64,000 nt of DNA from Ahaetulla prasina (Eukaryota; Chordata; Lepidosauria; Squamata; Colubridae): assembly GCF_028640845.1 (NCBI RefSeq), contig NC_080540.1, positions 258,216,958 to 258,280,957 on the forward strand, read 5' to 3'. Below are positions 19,570 through 30,800 of the stretch, one piece after another (position 1 is the first letter of the stretch; each line of letters opens with the position of its first letter). Below the pieces are notes generated by a model. That model worked only from the letters and a program-made list of their open reading frames with translations. It did not search any database and was not told the origin of the DNA. The position numbers and the translations under genes are program-made.

Positions 19570-20345
19570 ACCTGGGGCATATATATTCACTTCATTCTGG
19601 AACTATTCTTAAAGAAAAAAACTCAAATAACAAAAGATCCTGTATTATTGCTTGCTAAAATATTATTGAAACTGTTAGCGCGCTTCAGGAAATCATGAAA
19701 AATATAATAAAACAAATCCTCAAACCTACTTACGATGTTTACTTGTTAACTTCCATTTTACAATTTTGATCATTCTTTTGCTCAGGGACCTGGACAATCA
19801 TCCGGGTCCCTGAGAATATATGAAAGTTTGGGAATTTTCACCAGCTGGTAATCTATTGCTTTGTTTTTGGGACTGATTTACCATTTGTGTTTTGACTGCA
19901 TTGTTCCTGAGAATAAGATCATTGAATTCAATAGGACTTGCCATCAAATATGTAGCATCAATGTGCAAATATTTACACAAGAACTTGGAACATTTGATAA
20001 CCATTGCTCATATTTGTAACGCTATTTTTTGCTGGACAATTATTTGTATGCTGTGTTTGGAGTATAGTTGAAGGCATATGTAACATAAAAGCAGTTCCTT
20101 GCCTATAGTGCTTCTTTTCTTTTCAACATGTAGTTATAGTTATAAATAAGGCTGCACCAAAATTATAGAAGGTGGCTGCAGATAAATTCCATGAATCAAA
20201 AAAAAATATGACCCATTGGCTGATCTTCCAGGAATAGAATCTGCCTCTAGAAGCACTTCCAAATATGATTCTTCAGAGGAAAAAAAATGCATCCCAATGT
20301 AGCATAGACCAAATTCCTAAAGCTATATTAATTTCAGTTTACAGT
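19570..20345. other. non-genic stretch
   Basis: Unique-looking DNA, nothing supported. Confidence 0.5.
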
Positions 20346-20348
20346 ACT

Positions 20349-20990
20349 TTGTTGTTGTTGTTAGTTGCGAAGTCATGTCTGACCCATTGCAACCCCATGG
20401 ACAATGTTCCTCCTGGCTGTCCTCTACCATCCTCTGGAGTCCATTTATGATCATGCTTACTGCTTCAGTGACTCCATCCAGCCACCTTGTTCTCTGTCAT
20501 CCCCTTCTTTTTTTGCCCTCAATCTTTCCCAGAATTAGGCTCTTCTCCAGTCAGCCCTTCTTTCTCATTAAGTGGCCAAAGTATTTGAGTTTCATTTTCA
20601 GGATCTGGCCTTCTAAAGAGCAATCAGAGTTGATCTCCTCTAGGACTGACTGGTTTGATCGCCTCCAAGGGACTCACAAGTGTCTTCTCCAGCACCATAG
20701 TTCAAAGGCCTCAATTCTTTGGCACTCAGCCTTTCTTATGGTCCAACTTTCACAGCTATACATTGCAAATGGGAAAACCATAGCCTTGACTATACATACT
20801 TTTGTTTTCAGGGTGATGTCTCTGTTTTTTAGTATGCTGTCTAGATTTGCCATAGCTTTCTTCTCCAGGTGCAAACATCTTTTAATTTCTTGGCTGCAGT
20901 CCCCATCTGTGGTGATCTTCGAGCCCAGGAAAATAAAATCTCTCACTACCTTCATATCTTTCCCATCTATTTGCCAGGATTACAGTGTTT
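20349..20990 (-). mobile_element. BovB (RTE clade) LINE 3' end
   Basis: The minus-strand frame 20674-20955 reads KVVRDFIFLGSKITTDGDCS, EIKRCLHLEKKAMANLDSIL, RDITLKTKVCIVKAMVFPFA, MYSCESWTIRKAECQRIEAF, WCWRRHL, the conserved C-terminal region of BovB reverse transcriptase. The 3' UTR ends at 20349 in AACAACAACAAAG after GACATGACTTCGCAACTAAC. BovB is the LINE known to have spread horizontally between squamates and ruminants. Truncated at the 5' side (no RT palm or endonuclease); dead. The 237-codon plus frame over it is antisense. Confidence 0.9.
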
Positions 20991-21090
20991 ACAGTAGTAT
21001 AAATAGTACTTCATCTTTCTATGGATTAAGCTTCATTAAACTCTTCTCAGACCAAGGACCACAACTGCTTCTTTGGAATTTGTTGTAGCT

Positions 21091-22205
21091 GTATCAGTCG
21101 TGTACTTATAATAGTGCAGTCCTAAATTCTAGATGTCCCATTTATGTAGACATTAACATTAATATTACACAGATATTTAATATCATGTAGATAAACATAA
21201 TACTATGTACCTTGAAATATATGTAGAAATTAAGGGTTTTTCTACATTCTAAGTTGCAGAGGTATCTCTTTATTGAAGAATATGGGAAGATACTTTCACC
21301 AAGGAGATTAGCCTTGTCTAAACATCTTGGAATTCAGGGGAAAGTATAATAAGATACCAAGACTGAATTTCACTAGCTAAAAGAACTTTATTGGATGTAG
21401 GTCTGCCCAATTCTTCATTGCTTTGGCCTTTAAATATCTTTCTTTCTCCTCTTTTTTCCCCTTTTCCTTTTTGAAAGATGGAAGAATAAAACAAATAGCG
21501 TGAATGGCTTAATTTGGGAGTGGGATTATCATTATCATTCCCCCCTCTCAAAGTAGCATGTTTGCCTAGTGCTGAAGATAGAAATTGCTCTCTGTGTCAT
21601 CGTGTTGTTCTCATTAAATTTAATGAAAGAAAAGTTATTCAGGAAATTGTTACAAAGGAAAAAAATAATAAGGTCTGGTTCTTCAGCCTTAGTTACAAGA
21701 AAGCTAAGAACTACACATAAATCTACAGTCTTAATTTATTAATTAATATTTCATGCAATCTGCGCTTCGTAATTCTCCACACTTCAATTAAATTCAAGAA
21801 GAACAAACAATGAGGAAATTCCTTCAATTAATATTTTTGATAGCTGTCCTAATATCAATGAAAAGGGAGTTCTTCCATTTATAAATTGTTGGAGAGTTTC
21901 TATTTGCCCTGGAGAATCATTACCTACACATTTGGTGGAGAATTTAAAAAGCCCATTTCAGTACCTCTCTTTGCTGACCTTCTGAAAAAAGTAAAGGTTC
22001 ATTTTGAAATTGAATTAACATCCATTTTTACTTCCATTTGCTCTTCTTTGACCCAGTAATTGAACTAAGAGTGTTTCTACATTTTCCAGGTGTGCTATAT
22101 TTCTCACACACATAGACACAGACACAGACACAGACAGATATACCAGGAACTGCTATATATCAATGCTGAAGCAACTCCTAGAACCCAAGTGTGATATTAT
22201 GTCCT
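21091..22205. other. non-genic stretch
   Basis: AT-rich, no supported feature. A short CACAGA repeat lies at about 22107-22140. Confidence 0.5.
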
Positions 22206-22209
22206 CTAG

Positions 22210-22890
22210 GATTGATAATTGATAACCCAAAGAGCTGCTGATTCAGTTCTACAGAAGAATTATTGAGTCTGTCATCTGCACCTCCATAACTGTCTGGTTT
22301 GGTTCTGCAACCAAACAAGATAAACACAGACTTCAAGGGATAATTAAAACTGCAGAAAAAACAGTTGCTACCAACCTGCCTTCCATTGAGGATCTGTATA
22401 CTGCACAGTCAAAGAGAGGGCTCTGAAAATATCTACAGACCCCTGACATCTGGTCATAAATTGGTTCAACTTCTACCCTCAAAACGATGCTATAGGGCAC
22501 TGCGCACCAAAACAACGACACAAGGACAGTTTTTCCCCGAAAACCATCACTCTGTTTAACAACTAATTCCCACAACACTGTCAAATAATTTATTAAGACT
22601 GTATTACTATTATTCTTCTCTTCCTTCCTAGTATCTATCTCTTCTCTTCCCACTTATTACTATAACCATGTTACTTGTATTTTTCAATTTATATTGTTTT
22701 TATTTGTTTCCTAGTACGATTTGATAGCTTATTAGTAACCTTGACTATCACTAAGTGTTGTATCTTTTTATTGTCAATGAATGTATTTTATCCTCCTTAT
22801 GTACACTGAGAGCACATACACCAAAGACAAATTCTTTGTGTGTCCAATCACACTTGGCCATTAAGGAATTCTATTCTAATTCTATAAAGG
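22210..22890 (+). mobile_element. CR1/L3-type LINE 3' end (plus)
   Basis: Plus-strand counterpart of the end of the 7984-10150 element: AGCTGCTGATTCAGTTCTAC, GAATTATTGAGTCTGTCATC, CCTTCCATTGAGGATCTGTA, CTACCCTCAAAACGATGC, then ATGTACACTGAGAGCACATA, CACACTTGGCCATTAAGG and a short TTCTA tail. Coding part is in several frames. It has 5 or 6 tail units against 16 in the copy at 7904. Confidence 0.8.
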
Positions 22891-23437
22891 GAAATGCACT
22901 TTGTAAGTCAACTTTGACTTTCAACTTTTGAGCATTGATTGTTTCTAAGGTTTTAGTTGTATAATGAGCATTCAAAATGCCTTTCGAAAATAACTCCTAG
23001 TAATGAACCAAAAATCTGTTCAAGTGTCTGTAAGCTACAAGTAACAGATGCTAATACTTCTTTCACAGAGGAAAAACTGGCATAAATTTTAAACGTTTTT
23101 CTGTGATTGGTTATAACCCAATAGCATCTATCCTTTGCTTTATATCAGTGTTTCCAAAACTCATCCAGTATTTTGGAACCACTGATAGAAGAGTAAGTAT
23201 TAAGACAAATTTGTGTTTGACAAAATAAATAAATAATAAAATAAAGACATTCTAAGTATTAGTTTTATTTGCAGATGAATAAATCATTCATGTCAATGAC
23301 TGAATCTATTTAAATTTGATGGCTGGTATTATTCATGCAGGTCAAAGTAATACTACTGACATTTCAAATCTGTTTTTTCTGTAGAAACAGTTTCTAGAAA
23401 CTATTTAGCATATCAATAAACAACAGCAAAAGAAGAA
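22891..23437. other. non-genic stretch with a tiny CAG-ended inverted repeat
   Basis: At 23146-23184, CAGTGTTTCCAAAA and TTTTGGAACCACTG form a 14-base inverted pair (13 match), like hAT ends fused by deletion. No flanking duplication is visible. Otherwise nothing. Confidence 0.4.
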
Positions 23438-23614
23438 CGGGATGACAGAGAACGAGGTGGCTGGATGGAGTCACTGAAGCAGTAGGCATGAGTTTAAATG
23501 GACTCCAGAGGATGGTAGAGGACAGGAATGCTTGGATGAATGTTGTCCAGGGGGTCGCGATGGGTCGGACATGACTTCACAACTAACAACAACAACAACA
23601 ACAACAACAACAAA
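23438..23614 (+). mobile_element. BovB 3' terminus
   Basis: GGATGACAGAGAACGAGGTG, GCTGGATGGAGTCACTGAAG, GATGGTAGAGGACAGGAATG, GTCGCGATGGGTCGGACATG, ACTTCACAACTAACAACAAC, then AAC repeats. The reverse complement of the end matches the BovB 3' end at 20349-20500. Only about 175 bases; tail (AAC)n. Confidence 0.85.
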
Positions 23615-23619
23615 ACAAC

Positions 23620-24928
23620 AGCAGAATTTCTGTACGTTAGCTAGATCCCAGCATACGTGATAGCAATTATGGGAGCTAACAAAGTTGGGAAAAATAAAAA
23701 TAAAATTTTGAAATGTTGAGGGTTTCAATATTGAGGCTTTGGTGATATTGTTGAAATTATTGAGTCTATCAGCTTTTGGTTCTTATTTTCTCTGGCGTCA
23801 AATCAGTTTGTCCCTTTTCCATCTTCTGTTTTAAAAATTCACAGAAATATTTATATGGCTTTGTTTGTGTATTTATTATTTATATACAACATTTTTAATT
23901 TTTATTCTCTCTGAAGGCTATGTGCAAAGGCTGTGCTAATCTGAGATGCCCCATGATCCCTTGAGGGATTGAACCAATTAACTCAACTCTTCCAGAAGAA
24001 ATTATCAGGAGATGGTGCTGCAGCATTTTGTAGCATTTGGGTGTTAGAAAGATATATTTATACTTTGCCAAATATATTGGATTTATATAAGCATTTTTAC
24101 CCAACATTGCATGCTAATCTATTATTTGTGCTGTTTTATCTATTTTTATTAGACAATTGCTTTAAAAAATTCAGAACATTCAGAATAGAACTCAAAAGAG
24201 CTTCAATACTCAGCATTCTATTGTGTCTCAATAAATTTTCATGGTGTTCTTTCCAGTCAGACAATGAGAGGCCTCAAAGCGGGGAGGGGATAATCTCTAG
24301 GTTGTCTCATTCTTCTCTAATTTTTCACAATGGAGTGTGTGTGTGAGAGAGAGGGAGCAACTGGTCAGAGTGTGGAAGAAGTGGCACAGCCATTCCTGAT
24401 TAGGGAGGACAGGTGAACGATGGCTAGACATCAATGGCTACAGATGGGAAGGAGGAAATCATAGAAATCAAATGGCAGAATAAGAGGTGAGTTCCTGCCA
24501 ATGTGAAACTGTTTCATACTTCTTTGAAGGAGAAAAACATTGAACAAAGTTGTCCTTTTAATACAATTCTCAATTCCAGGTTATGCTTTTTAATAAAGCT
24601 TGTTAGTCAGAAAAGATGATATCAGACTCCTTCTGATTTATAGCTAATCAACATGATTTTCCCAACTTATGTAAACAGAGAGGGTATATAATTTAGTCAT
24701 CATTTAAATAGATACCAAAAATTGCCTTACGGCTCCATGATTCCAAAAAGATTTCCCAGTGTGGAAAAGATAGTGGAAGACATATAGGCAAAAATTATCA
24801 AACAACTGAATTATAGGATGGGAGAAGAAGCACCTCGGCACACTGACCAGCTAGTTTTCATAAGTGCTGAAAATTATTACAAGTTAAAAAACAGTTTAGG
24901 TGGGATTCCAGTTGTTCTTGGGTGATTC
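23620..24928. other. non-genic stretch
   Basis: No domain in the 125-codon plus frame at 23969-24346. A short GTGTGTGAGAGAG run lies near 24334. Nothing else supported. Confidence 0.5.
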
Positions 24929-24929
24929 T

Positions 24930-26037
24930 TGATCAATGAAGTTAATGTCCTAACTCTTGTTCATCAGTCATACCAACTGTACGCTGATGATACGCAGCTG
25001 TACTTTTCCACCCCAGGCCACCCCAATGAAGCTGTCGAAGTGCTGTCCTGGTGTTTGGAAGCCGTACGGGTCTGGATGGGGAGAAACAGGCTCAGGCTCA
25101 ATCCCTCCAAGACGGAGTGGCTGTGGATGCCAGCACCCCGGTACAGTCAGCTGCAGCTGCGGCTGACTGTCAGGGGCGAGTCATTGGCCCCGATGGAAAG
25201 GGTGCGCAACTTAGGCATGCTCCTGGATGGGCGGTTGTCTTTTGAAGACCATTTGATGACTGTCTCCAGGAGGGCTTTTCATCAGGTTCGCCTGATCCGC
25301 CAGTTGCGCCCCTTTCTTGACCGGGATGCCTTATGCACGGTCATTCATGCTCTTGTGACCTCTCGCTTGGACTACTGCAATGCTCTCTACATGGGGCTCC
25401 CCTTGAAGAGCACCCGAAGATTCCAGTTAGTCCAGAATGCAGCTGCGTGGGTGATAGAGGGGACCACTCGTGGCTCCCATGTAACACCACTCCTGCGCAA
25501 GCTGCACTGGCTGCCTGTGGTCTATCCGGTGCACTTCAAGGTATTGGTTACCACCTTTAAAGCAGTCCATGGCTTAGGACCGGGTTATTTACGGGATCGC
25601 CTGCTGCTTCCGTTTGCCTCCCACCGACCCGTGCGCTCTCACAGAGAGGGACTCCTCAGGGTACCGTCAGCCAAGCAATGCCGGCTGGCGACCCCCAGGG
25701 GAAGGGCCTGCTCTTTGGGGGCTCCTACCCTCTGGAATGAACTTCCCCCGGGACTTCGTCAACTTCCCGACCTTCGGACCTTTCGCCGCAAGCTGAAGAC
25801 GTATCTTTTTCTTCGAGCAGGACTGGCATAGGATTTTAGAATTTTAAATGTTATTATTGGGGTTTTAAATTTTAACTGGGTTTTACAGTTTATATGTATT
25901 TTAAATCTGGCCATATTTGATAGGTTTTTAAATTATTGTTTTATTATATTTATTATTGTGGTTTTATTTGGCTGTGAACCACCCTGAGTCCTTCGGGAGA
26001 AGGGCGGTATAAAAATTTAATTAAATAAATAAATAAA
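24930..26037 (+). mobile_element. L2-clade LINE, 3' half with an open 300-codon RT frame
   Basis: 24929-25831 stays open: QLYADDTQLYFSTPGHP (RT motif C), NRLRLNPSKTEWLWMPAP, RVRNLGMLLDGRLSFEDHL (thumb), RLDYCNALYMGLPLKSTRR, LHWLPVVYPVHFKVLVTTFK, LGPGYLRDRLLLP, and the terminal APTLWNELPPGLRQLPDLRT, FRRKLKTYLF. The LHWLP...FK.L and LWN.LP motifs are those of vertebrate LINE2. The 3' end has ACCCTGAGTCCTTCGGGAGA, AGGGCGGTATAAAAATTTAA, then AATAAATAAATA. The endonuclease and RT palm N-terminal parts are lost by 5' truncation, but this piece has no stop, so it is relatively young. Confidence 0.9.
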
Positions 26038-26039
26038 TA

Positions 26040-28265
26040 CTCTGAGCTTTTCTTAGTCTATGGGAGATCATTGTTCGCTGCTAGCCAGCAATAGAATTTA
26101 CCTAGCATGCTTTATTTGCATTTCCATGGACCTGAGTGTGCATTCAAATGGACCCCGTGTACTTCATTAGAGTGAATTTTCAGCATGTAGCTCATTAAGG
26201 TCATTATCGATCATGATCTCTAGAAATGATTATTTGCTGCTTAACCTGTTCAACCGTAGATTCTTTCTAGTTCAGGTAGTTTTAGCTTTTGTTCAATTTT
26301 TATTCAAAATATTATTTAAAATTTTATTCAAAATATCCTCTCAACAAAGAACAAAGCTACAAAATACTGCAGCAGCATCTCTGGTCATATAATTTCTACT
26401 TGAAGAGTTACTGAGCTGACGGTTAATTGGTTCAGCTTCTGACGTCTCAGATCAGCACAGCCTTTGCACATAGAAAAGCCTTCACGGGAAAAAAAAGTCT
26501 GTGGCCAAGTAAATAATTTCTTACGACTTGAACCAGATTATTTCTCATTGGCATGAGAATACCGGTCTGTTTTGAGTGATACTGCTGATAAGAATGGAAG
26601 ATGTATTTCTGCCCTCCAATCTTCTGCTGAAAATTTGGAGTCATGTAAAACGGTAAGATTTGGATAAAAGGCTGTATACCCAACCTTTCTTCCTTTCAGT
26701 TGATCTCCTCTGCTCGTTCAAAAGCTTTCTAGAGACAGAGGATGCTCTCTCATCCATGAAAGGCTTCTGCTGGATTGACCCTGTTATTTTTGATGAATAT
26801 AAAAAGTGTCCCTCATTTAAACTTGGATTTATAGGAAACAGAAAAGGAGAAAAACCTGGACAAATATAACCTGGCATTTAATTTCCTTCCACCTTCTTGA
26901 AAACAGACTCCATCCTAATGAGATGTCTCACCAATTTCAAACTTCTCTTGCATCTCACTAAATGAAAAATGCAAAACTAGCAGGTTGAAAATGGCATCGG
27001 CAGCAGCGAGATTTCCAATCAATTCCCCCCTCGTGCACCTCACTTTTGATTTTGCTCTCAGACACTTTAGTGCCTGCATGACAAATGGTGTGAACAGATG
27101 GGAATTTTTTAATGACTGCCTTCAAAAGCATCATCTTGGATATAATAAAAAAATGTAATATGATTATCAGTGTTCTCCCATTCTGGTTACACCTGTTTCT
27201 ATCATTTATAACAGCACCATAGGATTTTATGCAAGTGATTTTATGAGGAAGAGTAGCAGAAAATTCCCATCAATCTTCATTAGTCATAATGTTTTTGTCC
27301 TTTTTTTTTTCCTTGAAGAATGTAAATGAAACATTTATCTATAGTGTTGCTGTTGGAGTACATTATGCAAGCGTACAACAAAAGCTATTTTCCCTGACAA
27401 TGTATATGATGAAATACTCCTGCACAGAGATAGGCACTTCCCCAGCAGGCATTAAGGGCTTTCTTATCAACTTGCAAACAATCTGAAAACAGCCTCCTGG
27501 TCTACAAAATACATAGAGGCAAAATATGGCATGACAGAAAGTAACATCTTCATTAACAAACAAGATCAATATACATGTATACCCACTTAGCTTCTGCCAT
27601 TTCTGTACGCATCCCCTCCGCTCAGATTCAAGCAGGAATGGCTGTTAAACACTTTAACTAATATTTGAAAACAGTCTTGAGATAAATGAAAGCAAATAAA
27701 CAAAAGCTTAATTCAGACCAGAGAAATATTTTTGAGACTAGGAAATCAAATAATCCAACTGGAGGTAGGTTTGCTCTGCTTTAAAAGAACCACCTGAAGA
27801 GCTTGAAAGATCTGGGCTTTTTGTCAACAGTGGAAGCAAAACAATCGACTGGAGCTAATAAATCAGAGGATGGTCTATCTGTAAAGACCAACTTTCAGCT
27901 ATTTATGAAATGATGGCATTTAGGTAACCCTGTCATACTGACAACATTGTTATAGTGAACACCAACATTCAACAATATCACAGTGGACACTATCGTGACT
28001 ATTCTGGAAACATCATTATAATGGACAAGAGGCTGCCTTTAAAAACTTGAGAGGATGCAGAATGTCTGGGCTGCTATAGGATATGAGTATCATTTCATGT
28101 TAATGTCCTAACTGCATTTGTTGTCAGTGTGTTTCCAAATCCAGTTCCTGGCTATCTAAACCAACCTAGTGTACAGATATCCCTTTTTAATTACCTCCTC
28201 CAATAACACTAAGCAGGGTTGGACTCGGTTGGATCTTTGCTGGTAGATCCCCAAGAAATACTACA
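26040..28265. other. non-genic stretch
   Basis: About 2.2 kb of apparently unique sequence with moderate base composition and no transposable element that I can recognise. The largest element-free block in the first half of the window, hence the best place to look for conserved non-coding DNA. Confidence 0.5.
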
Positions 28266-28690
28266 GTTTAGAACCGTGTTGGCGAACCTATGGCACACGT
28301 GCCAGAGGCGGCATGCAGAGCCCTCTCTGCTGGCATGCGCACCGTCACCCCAGATCAGATGTCCATGGTGTTTCTTTCATGAGCTTCTATTTCCCTGCAA
28401 ACAATGAAACAGAAGCTCATGAAAGAAAAAGATCTTACCTCTTGCTGCGCTGTCAGTGTTAGGATGTGCCACCTCCCGCTGGGCAGCTGATCTCTGTTGT
28501 GCATGCACACATGTCCATGTATGTGTGTGCGTATGGCCATACATGCATGTGTGCATCTCCAGACGTGTGTGCACATGCCCGCACATGCACATGTCCATGC
28601 ATGTCCACACATGCTGTTGTGATCTGTCAGCAGCCTATGGAGCTGTCAGCAGAATCGGACTGCGATGAGCCTGTTCCTAATGTCCGCAGG

Positions 28691-29393
28691 AGAATAGAAT
28701 AGAATAGAATAGAATAGAATAGAATAGAATAGAATAGAATAGAATAGAATAGAATAGAATAGAATAGAATTTTTATTGGCCAAGTGTGATTGGACACACA
28801 AGGAATTTGTCTTGGTGCATATGCTCTCAGTGTACATGTCGTGTCCCACTCCTCCGCTGACGGCTGGGTCAGGGAAATCCGAATCAGGCTTGCCTCTGCA
28901 GCTCTGCCCAAAGTCCTAGCAAAGTCCTCAGAGCAGGCAGGAGACCAGTAAGTGACTTCAGCAAGATAAGTTCGACTTTTGCCTGACTCAGAGACTGCCA
29001 GAAAGTAGATCCTTTATATAGGCCATGGGGTGTGGCTCCATGACTCAGCACTCATTAAGGCCTGCCCCTCCCTTCCTTCTGTTGCCTCCGCCTCTCCAAT
29101 CTTCTGATGCGAGGATTACTCCAATCAGCTGTTGTTGGGAGTAAACCCTCCTCAGGCTCACCTGCTGTGGAGGAGGGGGAGGGGTCTAGCTGCTCCGTTT
29201 GCCTGGGCATGGAGTCAGGGCTGGGGCAGGGAGATGCTCCTTCTTCTGCAGTTTGTGTGGGCATGGAGCCAGGACTTGGGCCGGGAGGCATACATTCCTC
29301 AGTGTTCGGGAGCAGGTAAGAAGGACCCGGCTGCTCTGAGGGCGGGCAAGACACAACAGTACATAAGAGAAAAGATACGTTCATCAAGAGCTG
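28691..29393 (-). mobile_element. L3 LINE 3' end with (AATAG)n, split by LTR-A
   Basis: 28691-28771 is (AGAAT)n, then TTTATTGGCCAAGTGTGATTGG, ACACACAAGGAATTTGTC, GCATATGCTCTCAGTGTACA; LTR-A; then GTACATAAGAGAAAAGATAC, GTTCATCAA. The uninterrupted version stands at 63057-63145, so the pre-insertion sequence is known from a paralogue. Confidence 0.85.
28837..29358 (-). mobile_element. LTR-A, solo LTR (522 bp)
   Basis: Runs TGTCGTGTCCCACTCC... to ...GACACAACA with a perfect 5-bp target duplication GTACA (28832-28836, 29359-29363). Oriented minus: TATATAAAGG lies near 29010-29020. Same family as 61349-61923 but with two instead of three copies of a 54-bp internal repeat. The 5-bp duplication is compatible with Ty3/Gypsy or some ERV classes. 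There is no internal region, so it results from LTR-LTR recombination. Confidence 0.9.
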
Positions 29394-29984
29394 CCAGAAG
29401 GCAGGAGCAGCTCAAGCAGAGAGGTCACCTCAGGAGTAGGACCAAGAGATGATTGGCCCCTCCCATAAGGTTTAAAAGGAGACCAGCACGATGTCTCAGT
29501 TTGCCAGAAATCAACGTTGCAGCTGCGCTCTTTGCTCTGTTCTCTGCTCTGAACGTTCATCAGAAAAGATCTTGGCAGTTATCCAAATTGAACCAGGTTT
29601 GAGATAACCAAAGACTGTTTTGTTTGTGAAGCCTTTGTTTCATTTTGAGTTACCCAGTGCTGGGAATGAATTAATTCCCAGCTGTTTGAATAAAGTGTAT
29701 TTTTACTAAGGACTGTGTTTGTTGCTACCTGCTCGAGTCGGGGTCACAACACATGGGCACATTTGAACATGTCAGTGCATGCATTCACGCATGTCCACAT
29801 GCATATCCGTGTGCCTGCACGTTCGTGCACACACACACCTTTCTGTTTGGGCATGTGTGTGCACACAGTTTGGGCACTCAGTGCCTAAAAGGTTAGCCAT
29901 CTCTGGCTTAGACTAAGAAGTAAAAGAAAAACCTGAAAAAATGGAGTGGCAAACCCACTTTTTCACTTTGATCAAGGAAACTAT

Positions 29985-30215
29985 CTAGAGTAATTCACGT
30001 CTTCATCATCACAGTTTTAGACTACTGAAATGCTCTCTATGGAAGCTTTAATTGGTAAAAAAAAAATAGAGCAGTCCTGCCAGCAGCATTTTATGCCTGT
30101 GCTCAGAATACTGTATTGTCTTCCAATAGACTTCTGGATTCAACTTAAAATACTTAGAAAGCTTTCTATCATTAGCATAAAGATACCTCCAAAACCATTT
30201 CTCCACCAATGAATA
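29985..30215 (+). mobile_element. old L2 LINE fragment
   Basis: The plus frame 30030-30212 contains VLRILYCLPIDFWIQLKILR, a decayed form of the L2 motif LHWLP..FRI.FKIL, preceded by remnants of VLDY.NALY. Much more degraded than the L2 copies at 24930 and 33760. Confidence 0.55.
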
Positions 30216-30315
30216 ACCTATCTGGGTTATTTACCATAGGAGAAATTCTTAGCTGTCTCATATTTCCATGAGATATTTGCATGAGATGTTGCTGACATTT
30301 CTCTGCAATGTCCTA

Positions 30316-30469
30316 ATATGCTTTTTCAAAAGGCAACTAGACTTTATTTCTTCTTCCTTGGAGATGTTTTACTTTTCATCCAAGAAGCTTCTTCAGTTCT
30401 GAATGAATGATGAAGAATGGAAGGATTTATATTCCTGGCAGTCATCTGGTTGTTAGCTTCTTGGATGAG
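30316..30469 (-). mobile_element. PLE-2, minus arm
   Basis: Minus strand: TATAAATCCTTCCATTC, CTGAAGAAGCTTCTTGG, ATGAAAAGTAAAACATC, then GTCTAGTTGCCTTTTG. Parallel to 12535-12725. Core CTGAAGA is intact; GAAACGTC has decayed to AAAACATC. It lies head to head with the plus arm that is split by a SINE. Confidence 0.6.
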
Positions 30470-30697
30470 CACTAGTACTAGCAATAGCACTTAGACTTAC
30501 ATGCTGCTTCATAGTGCTTTACAATGTTCTCTAAGCAGTTTACAGAGTTGGCATATTGTCCCCAACAATCTGAGTCCTTATTTTACTGACCTTGGAAGAA
30601 TGGAAGGCTGAGTCAACCTTGAGCCAGTCAGGATTAAATTGTTTGCAGTCAGCAGAATTAGTAGCATTAGCTGTATTAGCTGTGCCACGATGGCTCC
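30470..30697 (-). mobile_element. tRNA-derived SINE (family with CAATAGCAC end) inside PLE-2
   Basis: Minus orientation: tRNA-like head GAGCCATCGTGGCACAGC at the right, then TTGACTCAGCCTTCC, GGTCAGTAAAATAAGG, GTGCTATTGCTAGTAC at the left end. The same family is at 51331-51735 and at 33722-38290. It interrupts the PLE-2 sequence GCTTCTTGGATGAG / AAGAAGTGAAACATC exactly in the loop of the hammerhead-like stem. Confidence 0.7.
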
Positions 30698-30800
30698 GTA
30701 AGAAGTGAAACATCTTCAAGCAAAAACAAAGAAAGTCCAGTCGCCTTTAGAAAAAGTACTGTACCTTTGGGACAACCATGACCTGGATGACTGAGAATCT
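30698..30800 (+). mobile_element. PLE-2, plus arm
   Basis: GTAAGAAGTGAAACATCTTC, AAGTCCAGTCGCC, ACCTTTGGGACAACCATGAC, CTGGATGACTGAGAATCTCC, continuing GCTTCTTGGATGAG at 30455-30469 beyond the SINE. Parallel to 12630-12725. Confidence 0.6.

Larger units (their letters stand above)
28615..29751 (+). mobile_element. LTR-B, interrupted solo LTR
   Basis: Starts TGTTGTGATCTGTCAGC at 28615 and ends GGTCACAACA at 29751, with a 5-bp flank CATGC/CATGG (4 of 5). The first 76 bases are separated from the rest (29394-29751) by the L3 LINE and LTR-A. TATA-like TTTAAAAGG near 29470, polyadenylation signal AATAAA near 29690. The downstream half matches 1-305 of the window. No gag/pol/env region. Confidence 0.75.
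28274..29905. mobile_element. hAT element, host of a four-level nest
   Basis: Left end CCGTGTTGGCGAACCTATGG (consensus CAGTG...), right end GGTTAGCCATCTCTG, whose reverse complement reads CAGAGATGGCTAACC. Candidate diverged target duplication: GTTTAGAA (28266-28273) and GCTTAGAC (29906-29913). Own sequence is 28274-28614 and 29757-29905, rich in alternating ATGTGTGCATGC. LTR-B, an L3 LINE end and LTR-A are stacked inside it. Confidence 0.7.

Noticed and set aside
20375..21088. 237-codon plus-strand frame
   Set aside because: It is antisense to the BovB RT C-terminus and shows no domain of its own.
23146..23184. 39-bp hAT remnant
   Set aside because: Ends match as inverted repeats but no 8-bp duplication is visible; too short to claim.
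28355..28702. Cys/His/Met-rich frames, zinc-finger-like at first sight
   Set aside because: They result from ATGTGTGCATGC repeats in the host hAT; no regular C2H2 spacing.
29055..29387. 110-codon Pro/Ser-rich protein
   Set aside because: Translation of the 54-bp repeats of LTR-A; kept only as an observation, not as a gene.
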